From contig CM067077.1 of the NCBI GenBank assembly GCA_033980235.1, positions 11,694,102-11,758,101 of the forward strand: DNA of 64,000 nt, written 5' to 3'. This stretch comes from Diadema setosum. Its lineage: Eukaryota; Echinodermata; Echinoidea; Diadematoida; Diadematidae. Both the position numbers and the translations under genes were made by a program. The notes beneath the pieces were generated by a model. The model ran no database searches, was not told where the DNA came from, and saw nothing but the letters and a program-made list of their open reading frames with translations. Positions 36,874 to 49,200 of this stretch are shown here, piece by piece; the first letter of the stretch is position 1, and every line of letters starts with the position of its first letter.

Positions 36874-39800
36874 GTAAGACCAAAGCATCGCCCATTACTG
36901 CAACCCGATAGGGGCCTACTTCCCAGACAGTGTGTTATGAATCTGTTAATATAACTCATTCGGTTCTTGTCTGCGTTGGAAGACGCCAATGAATCACGTG
37001 CCAATCATACCTAAAGTGTTGATAATCAGAAGGCATCGCTACACAGTGCTGTGTTATCGTAGAGGGCGTCGTCGTGACTTATTTGAATGTTTGTGCCTTG
37101 TTTTTATTTTGATTTTATTTGGGGAAAAGGGGATTGTGACTAGTGTAGAATCTAATGAGAAAAACATATGGATTTTACGTCCATGTAAAGAACAGAAATG
37201 AAAGTTGCTTTTTTTGTGTATATTGTGATATCCTTAAAAGTCAAGTCTAATCAAAGTCTAAATTGAAAGTGTTTCTTGAAAGTCAATACATTTTACCCAA
37301 AAACCTTGATACCTTGGTGTTTGTTGGCTCTCGTGTTTTGATTAAAGAGAAGCAATAGAGTTGGAGGGGTAGACGAGAGTCGATTTTATTTTTGCGTTTT
37401 GTCAATTCACTTTTATGATCTTTTTTTGCACTTGCGATATTATCTAGCTAACGCTCCTCTCGTTCTTTTTTTTTCCTATCTATTAACTTTATCCATCTAT
37501 TTATGCATGTTTGCATGTATAAACATATCACTTTCCATGTTAATGATTATATATGGCTCTGCCAAGCTATATTGCAAACACCCAGGAGGCGAATATATTA
37601 TTGTGCCGCTCCGACAAATCCATGCTCGAACCATCCTCATACGCAATGCGAGCAGTCAATCCAACTTGCGTGATTACACTTTGTGGTTTGATTATATTAC
37701 TCTTGACACACATACTCGAAAACAACCGCACACACATACACGCACACAGACGCACACACACGTACACACACACATACATATGCAGACGATTTGTGCGCAA
37801 TATTTGGAGCCTCTAATCTGTGGCAAATAAGGAGCTTACGTATCTATTAGATACTGGGCAATAACTTAACATTTTATTACTCTCTTTTTTCCTTCGCCTC
37901 TAAATTTCGGACTTTTTTTTTTTCTATTTCACCCTCTCTCTCTCCATCTTTGTGTCTCCCTCCCTCCCTCCCTTTCTTTTTCCTTTTCTGTCTTGGCATT
38001 GATTTTCACTTAAGTGCCTGCGCATGATACTTGGCTGAGATTGAGAAAGTGTGAGTACCTGGCTTAGTAAACTCGGCGTGTACGTGACCGCCATGGCGTA
38101 TAACGGCTCCACCTCAAAGGAACTTGGTTAAAACGATTTAAAGTTGGAAACTCCCCTTTTCCAGCTAATGCGCAATATCATGCTAAGACTGCTGAAGTTG
38201 GATTTTATTTTGTAGGAGAAGACAGTATCTATGATCTAGTTGCAGCATTTTCTAACTTGATTTGCATGTGCATTCGTTATGCATTTATCTATATCTTTTT
38301 CCGCCATTTTTTTTTTCCTGAGAGTAAAAGCAAATACTCAGTAGGTTGTTGCGTCTAGGAATAGAAATATCCAGCGACTATAGGATTAAAGGGATTGTAC
38401 AGTTTTGGTTTAGACCTAATTTCAGGTTTCTCACATTTTTTGGTGAGATAATGAGAAACCTCTTATGAAATATGAAAGAGCATCTAATTCTATGAGGAAT
38501 TCAACGTTTATTTGATGAAAATTGGTTTTGAAATGGCTAAGATATCCAAAAAGAGCGATTCTAATAAAGTGTGGGACCCACAATTTATTACGATCGCTTT
38601 GTTTTATTTTGTTTTTGGATGTTTCAGTCATTCCAAACCCGATTTTCATCAAATAAACATTGAATTCCTCTTAAAATGGTATGCTCTGTACACTATCATA
38701 AGTGTTTTTTGGTATCTCACAAAAAGTTAAAAGCCCAATTCTCATCTCGACCAATACTGTACCATCCCTTTAAATCATGCTGCTCGAATTATACTCTTAT
38801 TCTGTTCTTATTGGATCATGATTCTCTCATTGCATCTCATTACCCATTAACCGAATCTCCTGGCGTGGAATTTAGTTACACTTGAATGTGAAAAGCTTGT
38901 ACTGTGTACTGTTTGACTTGCAAGGCACCATGTAAACACTTATGTAATATTTATACAAAATAGAATACGTCGACTCAATATGAAAACTGAAAGACGACAA
39001 CAATTTCAGCTTGGCAATGTCAATACTAATTCCAGGTATATACGAAATGAAAAAAAAAATATATATATATATGAAAATCTAGATCTCTTGAAATTCTATG
39101 CGAGGGGAGATTCCTGAATTGAAAATGGATACAATTCTAAATTCAAGATAACCAACAAAAACAAAAAAAAAAAAAAAAAAAAAAATCGGTATCCTGGTAA
39201 ATGAGTGAGTTCAATGATAAATGTTGTACCGTGTGTATGTCACAGCAACCAAAATGAGAGTCACATTCAATGTCAGAAGGTTAGAGGGGCGTCAAAACGT
39301 CCTTTTGACAGTCACGTTGGAAATTACGAAACACAAAGCACAATCATAACCCTATTTTATCATTTGATTCATATTTCTGATGAGTATACGCGAATGCAAT
39401 TTATTTCTTTTCCGTATGTATGTGATCTTGTTTGTACCTCTCCTTTACGCGTGTCCTCTAATAGTCCGAGAAGAGTTATGCGCCCCTTGAAATAGCTCCG
39501 AGCTTTAATTTCACCGAGATGTTGAGTTCTCCACATCAAGGATGTGATTACGAGAAGCGAGGAAGAGTGGGGGAGAGAGAGGGAGAAGGGGTGGGGGATT
39601 GATCAGCTGAATGGGGGGAAAGCCCCTTGAAATGTGGCCTCTGGGTTCGATCTCCTTCACGTTGCCCCCAAAACTCATCTTGACCTTTTTGGAAAGACAT
39701 ACTACACGCCCTAGCTGCATCTTACTAAGAGCGGTCATTTTATGCGGGCATCGCCGAGTGATTTCCTGCCTGCATTTTGAGGCATACCATCGTCATGCCC

Positions 39801-39917
39801 GCTTCTGCTAGAGTGTCAACTTCTTCCTTGCTTTTTACAAAGTGAAATGCGTATGAGTAAGAGAAACGGAAAGGCAAAGAGAGGGGAGAGAGACCTAGGG
39901 AGAATCTTGCACAGAGC

Positions 39918-39948
<31 letters not shown>

Positions 39949-40231
39949 CAACAATAGATAATTCGATAGACAGATAAATATAACAGATAGATACACTATA
40001 GATAGATGTTATGTAGGTATATAAGTATATAGATAATAGATGGGTAGATACATACATACATACATACATACATACATACATACATACATTTATACATATT
40101 ATATACTATATAGTTAGATATCTAGGTATATAATAGATAGATAGATTGATAGATAGATAGATAGACAGATAGATAGATATTAAATAGGTAGGTAGGTATA
40201 GACAGACTGACAGACAGCCAGCCAGATAGAG

Positions 40232-40272
<41 letters not shown>

Positions 40273-43200
40273 TAAAATAGCTAGGTAGGTAGGGAGGTAG
40301 GTAGATAGACAGTGATAGATAGATACATGGAAAGACAGGGAGAGAGAGAATGAAAGACACACAGAGAGAAGGATTGACAGAGAAAGAGAGAGTGAAGGAG
40401 GAAAGAACGGTTTCAAAAATTGAAGAGGTATAACTGATTATCATCAACAAGAAATACAAGATAAATGGTGAATGAAGAGTAGAGGATCAGTAAGGTATAT
40501 ATTTAAGCCGAAAGATACCAGTCTTTATCTTCCTCCACGGCCAACACGCCCACTCCACCTCCTTAAAGAACCATGCGTTTTCGTGCAAATATCGGCTTCA
40601 GACATGATGAAAAATCGGAGACCTGAAACAGTACTCAAATTATCCTTGATTGGAATGATTTTACAGTTATCAGAATCTGCTGTGAAGGCATTGTTTGATC
40701 GTCGCGTTGTAATGTACAGTATTGAAGCACAATGTTCCATAGTTCCCCTATATCTCGTAAGGTTTGATGGCATGTCACCTTTGCCGTAGAAATGCACATT
40801 ATATTCACAATATCCGAGGTCTATGATTTCGGACAAAAGCTTCATGGAAGTGCGAAGATTAAAGAATATAGTCATGAATTGACCAGCGAGATAAACCTCA
40901 ATCGTTCTTGTGCAATCGACCAGCAATGAACCTTTGACCGCGTAATTAATCTGAGCAATCGGCCATTGGAATTTCTAGTAGTTGACATCACGGCACCATC
41001 CAGTTCGTTTGCCATTTGCGGTTCCTTTTGATATCTGCACAATCATGGGTGATCAGAATGTTATTGTATATGTACCCACACGGGAGGAAAAAAAAAACCA
41101 ACAAAAAAAAAAACATAATGCCAAAGGCGAAGCAGGTCAACATTTCGCCTGTGCGGCCATACAGCATACTAACATACCTCCCTCTGAACGCCCTATTTCT
41201 TCACTGTCATGACCCGGGTTTCGCGGCATTCAGCTATCGACTGACGGTCTGCACTCATTGTTCGTGTCAGTGCCTTTTTCTGTACGAGAGGATAAGCGAG
41301 ACAAAATGTTTACTCGTGTGTCTGCGAAAATATCAGCCAATTAGAATTCAGGCGATGCGTTATATGCGCCATTATTATCGTTCGTCCGATCCGATACACG
41401 ATAAATCGTCTCTATGAAGGCTCGTTAGGTCGATCTCATTGCTGGTAATTTCACGCTAACGGCTTCTTGTTTTATCGAGTTGCAGTGTTCAGAATTAAAC
41501 AAACACGTCGTATCCTTTTTAAAGCGACGAAGACATTATTCCTTAATGAGTGAAAAAAAAAAAAGAAATTGCTCCGTATACATGGAAAACGTCCAATGTC
41601 TATTTGGCGACATCATATTCGAACTTCCACCCGGGCCCCTGTTTCATAAAACTTGTTATCAGTGACAACTGCCACATTTATATGACAAATTTGCTCTCAG
41701 CCAACCAGATGCAAGGATTTTAGTAGCTTGTCACAACTATAACAACTTGTCACTGATAACAAATTTTATGAAACGGGGCCCAGATCTATCAACATATTAG
41801 CACGCTTCACGGGTATTTTCTACTTTTATACTTGAAGACAATTTGGATGTCGGATGGATATTTTAACGAAGACAGACAATGAAGAAATCCAGGATAAGTT
41901 AACTTAACCGAAACTCATGTCATTCTTGTTTGTTTCTTTTCGCTCCGATTTAGGCTTATATGAAAAGAGACGCAACACTTGCAACAAAAATATATTTTTA
42001 TCTATTTTTTTCTCTTTCTTTCGCTCCCTTTCTCCATCTCTCTGTCTGTCTGTCTATCTGTTCGTCTGTCTGACTATCTGTCTGTCTGTCTCTCCTCTTT
42101 ATGTCTTTATGTCTTAATGGCAGACGAATAGACGTGGGAAAACTGGCCTGCATGATTGATTACCGGTAGTTTATCAATGCGGACATTCATCATCCGTCAT
42201 GAATATTTTACACAAGTTAACAGTTGGAAAGCAGATGTCCTGATTTACGACATCTTTGCATGCTCAAGTGAAGCTCGCTCACTTGATTTTTTTTAAATCC
42301 CACTTTTACCCATCTGTAGCCCTTTTTACACTTGTGTTTCTTAACCCCGGACTTTCTCTGACCCAGGACTATCGTTAGTCCCGTACCATTTTTTTTCAGC
42401 TTTTTACACTGGCCAATATTAGTCCCGTACTATCTCTTGTCCGGGGCTAAGGAGAAAACTGACCTTTTTACACTCGTATTTCTTAGCCCCGGACTTTCCA
42501 AACCACATGAATATTCATGATTACGCTGTGCACTGTACACGTACACGCACGCACTGGCATCACTTGATTACTTCGTTTCTGATTGGTCAGTGGGGGTCAG
42601 ACTTCGTCTCCGTCGCTTAGCCCCGGATTATTTTTTCGTTCTGTTTACACTCACTTGCTTGGCACCGCAATTGCGGTGCTAACCCTGCTATTTTGCAGGG
42701 CCAGATAGTACGGGATTATCGGTGGGGCTAGCCCACTTTGGCAAAAACGAGTGTAAACAGAAAGTGCCCCCCCCCCCCTTTTAGCCTCACCGTTGGTACG
42801 GGACTAAGCAAAAATTTACAAGTGTAAAAAGCCCTTGTGACGGTCTACTGTTGATAATCATTATGATCTTATGATATTGGAAATAATGGTATTGCAAATA
42901 AACGGTAACTATTAAAAACATCCTTGATATCATCTACTGTTACCTATAACATATACTGTTGATAATCGTTATGATCTTATAATATTGGAAATAATGTAAT
43001 AAAGACAACTGTATGGTAACAAAAAGAACTGATATTCAAACTAATCTAAACGGTCATAATTGTAACATCCTTGATATCTGACAAAAAAAAAATACTTAAG
43101 ACTTAATCTTGTAATGTCTGATATGCCCTTGCAGAAAAAAAAAAATCAATCCGTTACCGTAATGATCGCCGAGTATTTATTGTTGGAAACTTGGAAAAAC

Positions 43201-46200
43201 AAAAGAACGTCTACGCGTGTTAATTAAATCGTATGCCTTCTCGTTGCTGAAGTCATAGGTGCAAAAAGGAAGTGCAGGATAAGAACAAATGAGTATACTC
43301 AAACAAACAAACTAACTTACAAGCAAGCAAATCAAACAAAACAAAGAAGCAAACGAGAATGCGAATTAAATAGCATGCATCTGTAATTGCATTCACGTTG
43401 CCATTTGCTTTGCTGGCAAATGTGAAGAAGCACGATAATGATCACAGACTAATTCTCGATCCTTGCATCATGTCTCTAACTACAGTTTAAAGGGATCGTA
43501 TAGTTTTGGTTACGACCTAATTTCAGGTTTTTAACATTTTTTTTTTGGTGAGATAATGAGAATCCGCTTATGAAATATGAAAGGGCATGTAATTCTATGA
43601 GGAATACAATGTTTATTTGGTGAAAATTGGTTTTGAAATGGCTGAGATATCCAAAAAAGAGCGATTCTACTAAAGTGTGGGACCCACATTTTATTACGAT
43701 CGCTTTGTTTTACTTTGTTTTTGGATGTTTCAGTCCTTTCAAACCCGATTTTCATCAAATAAACTTTAAATTCCTCTTGAAATGGTATGCCCTGTACTAT
43801 ATAATAAGTATTTTCTTGGTATCAATTCTCATCTCCACCAATACTGTACCATCCCTTTAAGCTAATAGACTGCTGATGTTCACGTTCTCTTTTTTTTTTT
43901 TTTCAATTCGATCTATTCACATGCATGATACCATCAACAACACAATTGCCTCATAATGATAGTTACATGTTCATAGAAAAAATGTATGTAATTTTTACAT
44001 AGAGATCACGAAATGTTGTTTATTCAGTTTATTGTTTCCATCATCTTCACAGATTTTCAAGCATGCATGCCAGTGCATGCATTCACTAATAGGAAAAAAA
44101 TAATAGAGCATGCTTAACTCACATTACTGGTCCCATTTCATAAAAGATGTTAGGATAGCAACTCTTGCTGGAATGGCAACTTCCAATAGCAAAACAGCCA
44201 ATCAGGAAGCTGGATTCTTGTCGTTACCATGACAATGTCAAGAGTTGCTATTGTATCAACTCTTTATGAAATGGGGCTCTGGTAGCGCCATCTAGCTTTC
44301 ATAGACTAGCCTGTTGCATTCATACACTCTATAGTCATATAAAAGTTTTCTATGAAACATTTACACTCGACTTTTTGATTTCGCAGGCAAGGGAAAGAGC
44401 CACCACAACATGCGAGGTCATGACACCCATTTCTTCGAAGAAAATATTTCAGGTACATCGACTATGAAAAACAACAACTGGACAGACACAATGAGCACAC
44501 ACGCACACACAGACGCACATACACACACAAACATACAGAATAAGAAAACGAGACGGTTTTATACGACATAATCATATTATTTCATATGACATAAAGCTGA
44601 TTTCAGTATGACGGAAATAGGGATACGGAAACATCGAAGTTTTCCTATTCTCAAAATCATGCGACAAAATAAAGGACACTTTCAGTCGCATTGTTGTTAA
44701 GCACTCAACATAGCAATGTTTTTTGAAAATGTGTGTAAAATGCATGTTATCCAGAAATATACTCTCGACTGGCACCAGAAGGGTTAATTTGCAAAACATT
44801 CTTAGCTACATGAAAATTCTACGCTTGTGCTGTATGCAGCTCTCACCAAACTCATGGTCAGTATCAAAAGAATAATAATATGCCTTTGGGTTATCAATCT
44901 CTTGATGCGATGTAGCAATTTTTTCAAATACATTTTCATTGTAATGTTAACAGAAAATGGTCTATTTGAACTTATGTTTTCATTGAGGATGTAACCTTTC
45001 TTTTAGAATTTGTCTTATCTTTGAATAAAAAGCACAGAAAGACAAGAATCCTCCCAATTAAGATATGCCATGAAAAACAACAAACTGAATATTGCAAGGA
45101 TTATCAAAATTCTACCTCCTTTCACTGTCTCATTTGTTTCAATTATTATCCTGGAATTATTCTGTGTACAATTAAATAAGAATCCAGCAAACGGCAGAAA
45201 TGAGTTCCTTTAAAGAACAGCTTCTCTGTAAGACGCCAAATATCAAACGTGACTTGCAGAATAAATCCCCATTCGCTGAACGTTGCCAAGAGTGAATACG
45301 CTGGTGATAAACAAACACTTAATCATTGTTGCTGACAGCATTTCGCGTAGGTGTTGGGGGGGATCATGCAAAGTCACAGTCTTATGTACAGCTCTTTCAG
45401 TCATTCAAAAGATGAAACTCAGTGTGTTTACATCAGGATACCACGACACCTGTCCTTATATCTTGCATACAAGCATTTTTACTGAAGCTATTAGATTGTT
45501 TATTGAACGTGCCGCCAACGACAAAACGAAGGGAGGCGGGCAGCGACGTGCTGATGTAGGGCGAAGTGTTTGGTTGGAGCGACAGACGCTCATCTTTCAG
45601 CGTATCTAAAAACTTGTACTCGTGCATTCCAGTTTCTTGTATTAAAAAAAAAGTGTTGCTTTGTTTTTCTTATCTCTATCAACTGTGCACTTACTTGCTC
45701 CCCCTCCCCCCCCCCCCCCACACACACACTCACAAATACACACACATACATAAAGTAGATGTTACAGTTTCACGGATAAATCTGACGACAGTTTCCATAT
45801 GCGATGAAATTTGTCAGCGGAATCCGGCAAAATTGCTTCGTACCGCGCAGATCAACATTGAGCTTTCCTGTAGTTTTGACATTCGCGTATTCACCTAGAT
45901 TGATTCACAATACGAGAGCTACGAGTTCATGAGCTTGAGTCAAAATGCCATGCTACATGTAAATTCTCTGATGAAGCTAATGCATGTCGTCTAAATTGGA
46001 AGATTAGTTTTAAATCCTGATTGATCTTGATGGCTTGCAAGTATAACATTTGTTTTCTCTTTTCGCAATATATGCCACATCTCCCCTTATAATTTTTTTT
46101 TATTACAACCAATTAAAACAACCGAAAAATGAATGCCGTTTAAATTGAATGGAGTTCCATGCCAGCTTGAATAAGGTTTCTCACTGGACTCAATTCAATT

Positions 46201-49200
46201 CACTGCTGCAATTCAATATATGTTGCAATTTTAATGCGCCACAGGAGGTTTTATGTTCAAGATTATTCAACATTTTTAAAGGCCTAGATGTTTGTTAATC
46301 CGGAAATTGAATAGATCTCGTTAAACCAAAGGTTCATTGATCCGAAAATAAATAAAGGTTAATTTTTCCGAAGGTTTGGTCGTTGATCCGAAAATGGAAC
46401 ATTTTTATTCTTATGGAATTTCTAAATTACGAACCCTGTTTCTTTTTCGGATTAATGGGCCTTTGGAATAACGAATCTCTCTTTTTTTTTATCTCGTATT
46501 AAAAAAAAAAAACCCGAATCTTTCGAATAACGAACTGCAACCGTTAGAGGCTTATGATGCTTCTTAATTTAGCCCAGCTTAACGTAACAATACAGGTAGG
46601 ACAGATTATACATCCTTTCAAATTCGTGCAATATACAGTCAGACGACAGTACCATACAGTAACAGATAATGAACACTGATGAAGAACAGTGAAGAAGGGA
46701 GAAACGGAAGAGACAGAGAGAAAAAAAAAAACACACTAGAAGTCAACGATCTCAGTCAAAAAAAAAGACAGCTTTGTAAAATAAAAATGTGAAAACATTT
46801 GTATAAAACTCTGATGCGAGAGAGTGTGGTTACTTGTTGTCTGTCTTAAGTAATCAAATGCTATGACTTTCATTTTTCTTGTGTCAACGCACATCTTTTA
46901 TTTCCCCCTTATCTACCAGGTTCAGAAGAATGTCCAAGGGTATGCACAACAGCAAACTGCGTCAAATCAGGTCAGCATAATAAAAGTCAAGGTCCTTCCG
47001 TTAGATTCAGTTAGATTCCCTCGGCACTCCATCTGTCGCACTAAGCCCTTTTCTCATTAACATAATGTGAACGGAAAGAACCAAAACAGGACAATTTCCA
47101 ACATACGATTCATTGTTATAAATCAGTGTGGTTGTGTTTTAACTTTACTGTAAAGCATGCACGAATATTATTGAAAGAAATATTCACAATTTCTTTCAAA
47201 AGAAATTGTCAAGGTCATGGGCACAATTTTAGAGAGAAAGAAGAAGAAGATGAGAAAGATATTAAAAATTTAATTGCACTTAAACTCCAGCAAATGTCAT
47301 TTAAATCATTAACTACACGCGCGTATATATAGCCATGAATGAAATTGAAATATACTATGTCCTTACCATTTTTTTTTTTTGCGTCTGTAGCATCTCAACT
47401 GATCTCAAATATGGATCCGACGGTGGACCCCTGCGACGATTTTTATAAATATGCATGTGGTGGCTGGCACAGATCCAACATCATACCGGAAGACGAGGCG
47501 AGTTACGCAATTCCCTCACAACTCGTAAAGAACCTTGAAATTCAGTGTAAAGGTCAGTGTGCTTTTAATTGTCTTTATTCTATATAATACATGTATCGTC
47601 TTTCCCTTGACATAACGTCGTGGTTAAGATATTTAATCTTTCTATCTATTATTACTGATCTTTTTTTTTTTATTGTTGCCTTACGCTGGTATCTAATACG
47701 TTTTTTTTTTCTTTTCAATCGATATCATAATTATTTCCTGGAAAAAAAAACCAAAACAAATTATGTTATGAAAAAAATTGAAATCCCACCACCCCCCAAA
47801 AAAAAAAAAAAAATCTAAAGAAAACATTATATATGTATAAGTTACATTATGAATCGACTCCACATTGAAATCTTGGTTTCCTTCCATAACGACAATGACG
47901 ATAGTATAGTTTACATGAGTTTAAGTGGAGTTTTAGCCATAGATTGTACATACACTGTATAAGGTAAATGTTAAATACATTTCACACTATGTATTCATCT
48001 ATTCACTGATATTCTATTGTACATAAAATTGTATGGTTTGACTTCGCCTTTGCGCGCAACTGCAAAATGAATGACTATCGCGTAGAACACCATTCCGTGG
48101 CCGATGCTGCATTATTATGTCTTGAAGAAATCAAAGATTTGCTCGTTTATCCATTTCCCCCCAATTCTGTCCCTAGATATTATCGAGAGGCCGCCGAAGA
48201 TGATAGAGCCAGTGGCGATCACGAAGGCGCGCAATTTCTACAAGGCATGCATGGATGAAGGTAAGCCAGAGGTTTGTTTTATACTTAGGCTGCGCGCATT
48301 GAAATAAACTCGAGGATCCGCACCTGTTTTATACAACTAATAATGACGAGCATGAAACGGGTATTTTATGAAAACACTCCTGGGCACCGTTTCATGAAAG
48401 TTGTCAGCCCTGACAAGTTGTCAGTCTCTGACAACTTCAGTAAAATCATTAGTTTTGATTGGCGGAGAAGCTCTGGTGTCTGACTGTTACCATGGTGATT
48501 GTCAGAAACTGACAATTTGTCGGGGTTGACAACTTTCATGAAACGGTGCCGTAATGGTGTCATAATTTCTCCCATACTGTATGCAAACTTCAGAACGGTG
48601 ATAGACCAACGCAGGTAGGGCCTACCCGTATCAATGATTATTCCTTGAAATGATACTAAGGGCAAAGACAACGGCTGTACTATACATCACTAGTAGGCTA
48701 GTTGTGAAGAAAATGCTTCGGCCACGAAGCACACTAATGTCTCCGAAGTTTGATACCGAACGTTTATCAATCATAGTTGTCACCATGCTATAACATTTTG
48801 TCTGTTTAGGTTTTTTTTTTTTTTAGATTTCTGATTGACCACATGAAGCTGTGTGGTTTTCTTTCATCAGTCCCAGATAAACATTGCCGAATGGGAGGTA
48901 TTCTAATTGCCAGAAAATCCACAAAGATCGTTATAAGGTTTCCGTCATTCATGCTTCGACATTAGTCTGCGTAAAAACCAATACATAATAAGTTAACATC
49001 TACGTTTGAAGTACTAATTGTTACTACATCTGTCCATGAGTATAATTGTTTTTTCTTCTTTCTTTGTTTGGGTCAGTGTGTTTTGATTGCATAGTTACGA
49101 GCAGGTAATATCAGCACACACAAAAACGCACACACACACACGCACACACAAACACACACACACACGCACACACAAATACATGAAGGAAAACATTGCAAGT

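Larger units (their letters stand above)
36874..44386 (+). other. Peptidase intron 1 (7.5 kb), repeat-laden
   Basis: This is the longest visible intron. It contains two copies of the TTAA-flanked foldback, two GTTTCATAAA-type MITEs, a 508-bp MITE, CATA/GATA microsatellites and a minus-strand open frame around 40.5-40.95 kb. Everything else in it looks non-coding. A missed alternative 5-prime exon cannot be excluded. Confidence 0.7.

Noticed and set aside
37399..37830. Open frame of 143 codons in intron 1
   Set aside because: Much of it is CA-repeat translation (TH repeats), and it has no splice-compatible edges or domain motif.
38431..38885. Paired opposite-strand frames starting MMKIGFE... 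/ MMKIGFG...
   Set aside because: Near-identical proteins on opposite strands arise because the TTAA foldback is palindromic; the same occurs at 43.5-43.9 kb.
40106..40459. Hydrophobic open frame that looks like a membrane protein
   Set aside because: It is a translation of GATA/GACA microsatellite DNA (Leu-Ser-Ile-Tyr repeats).
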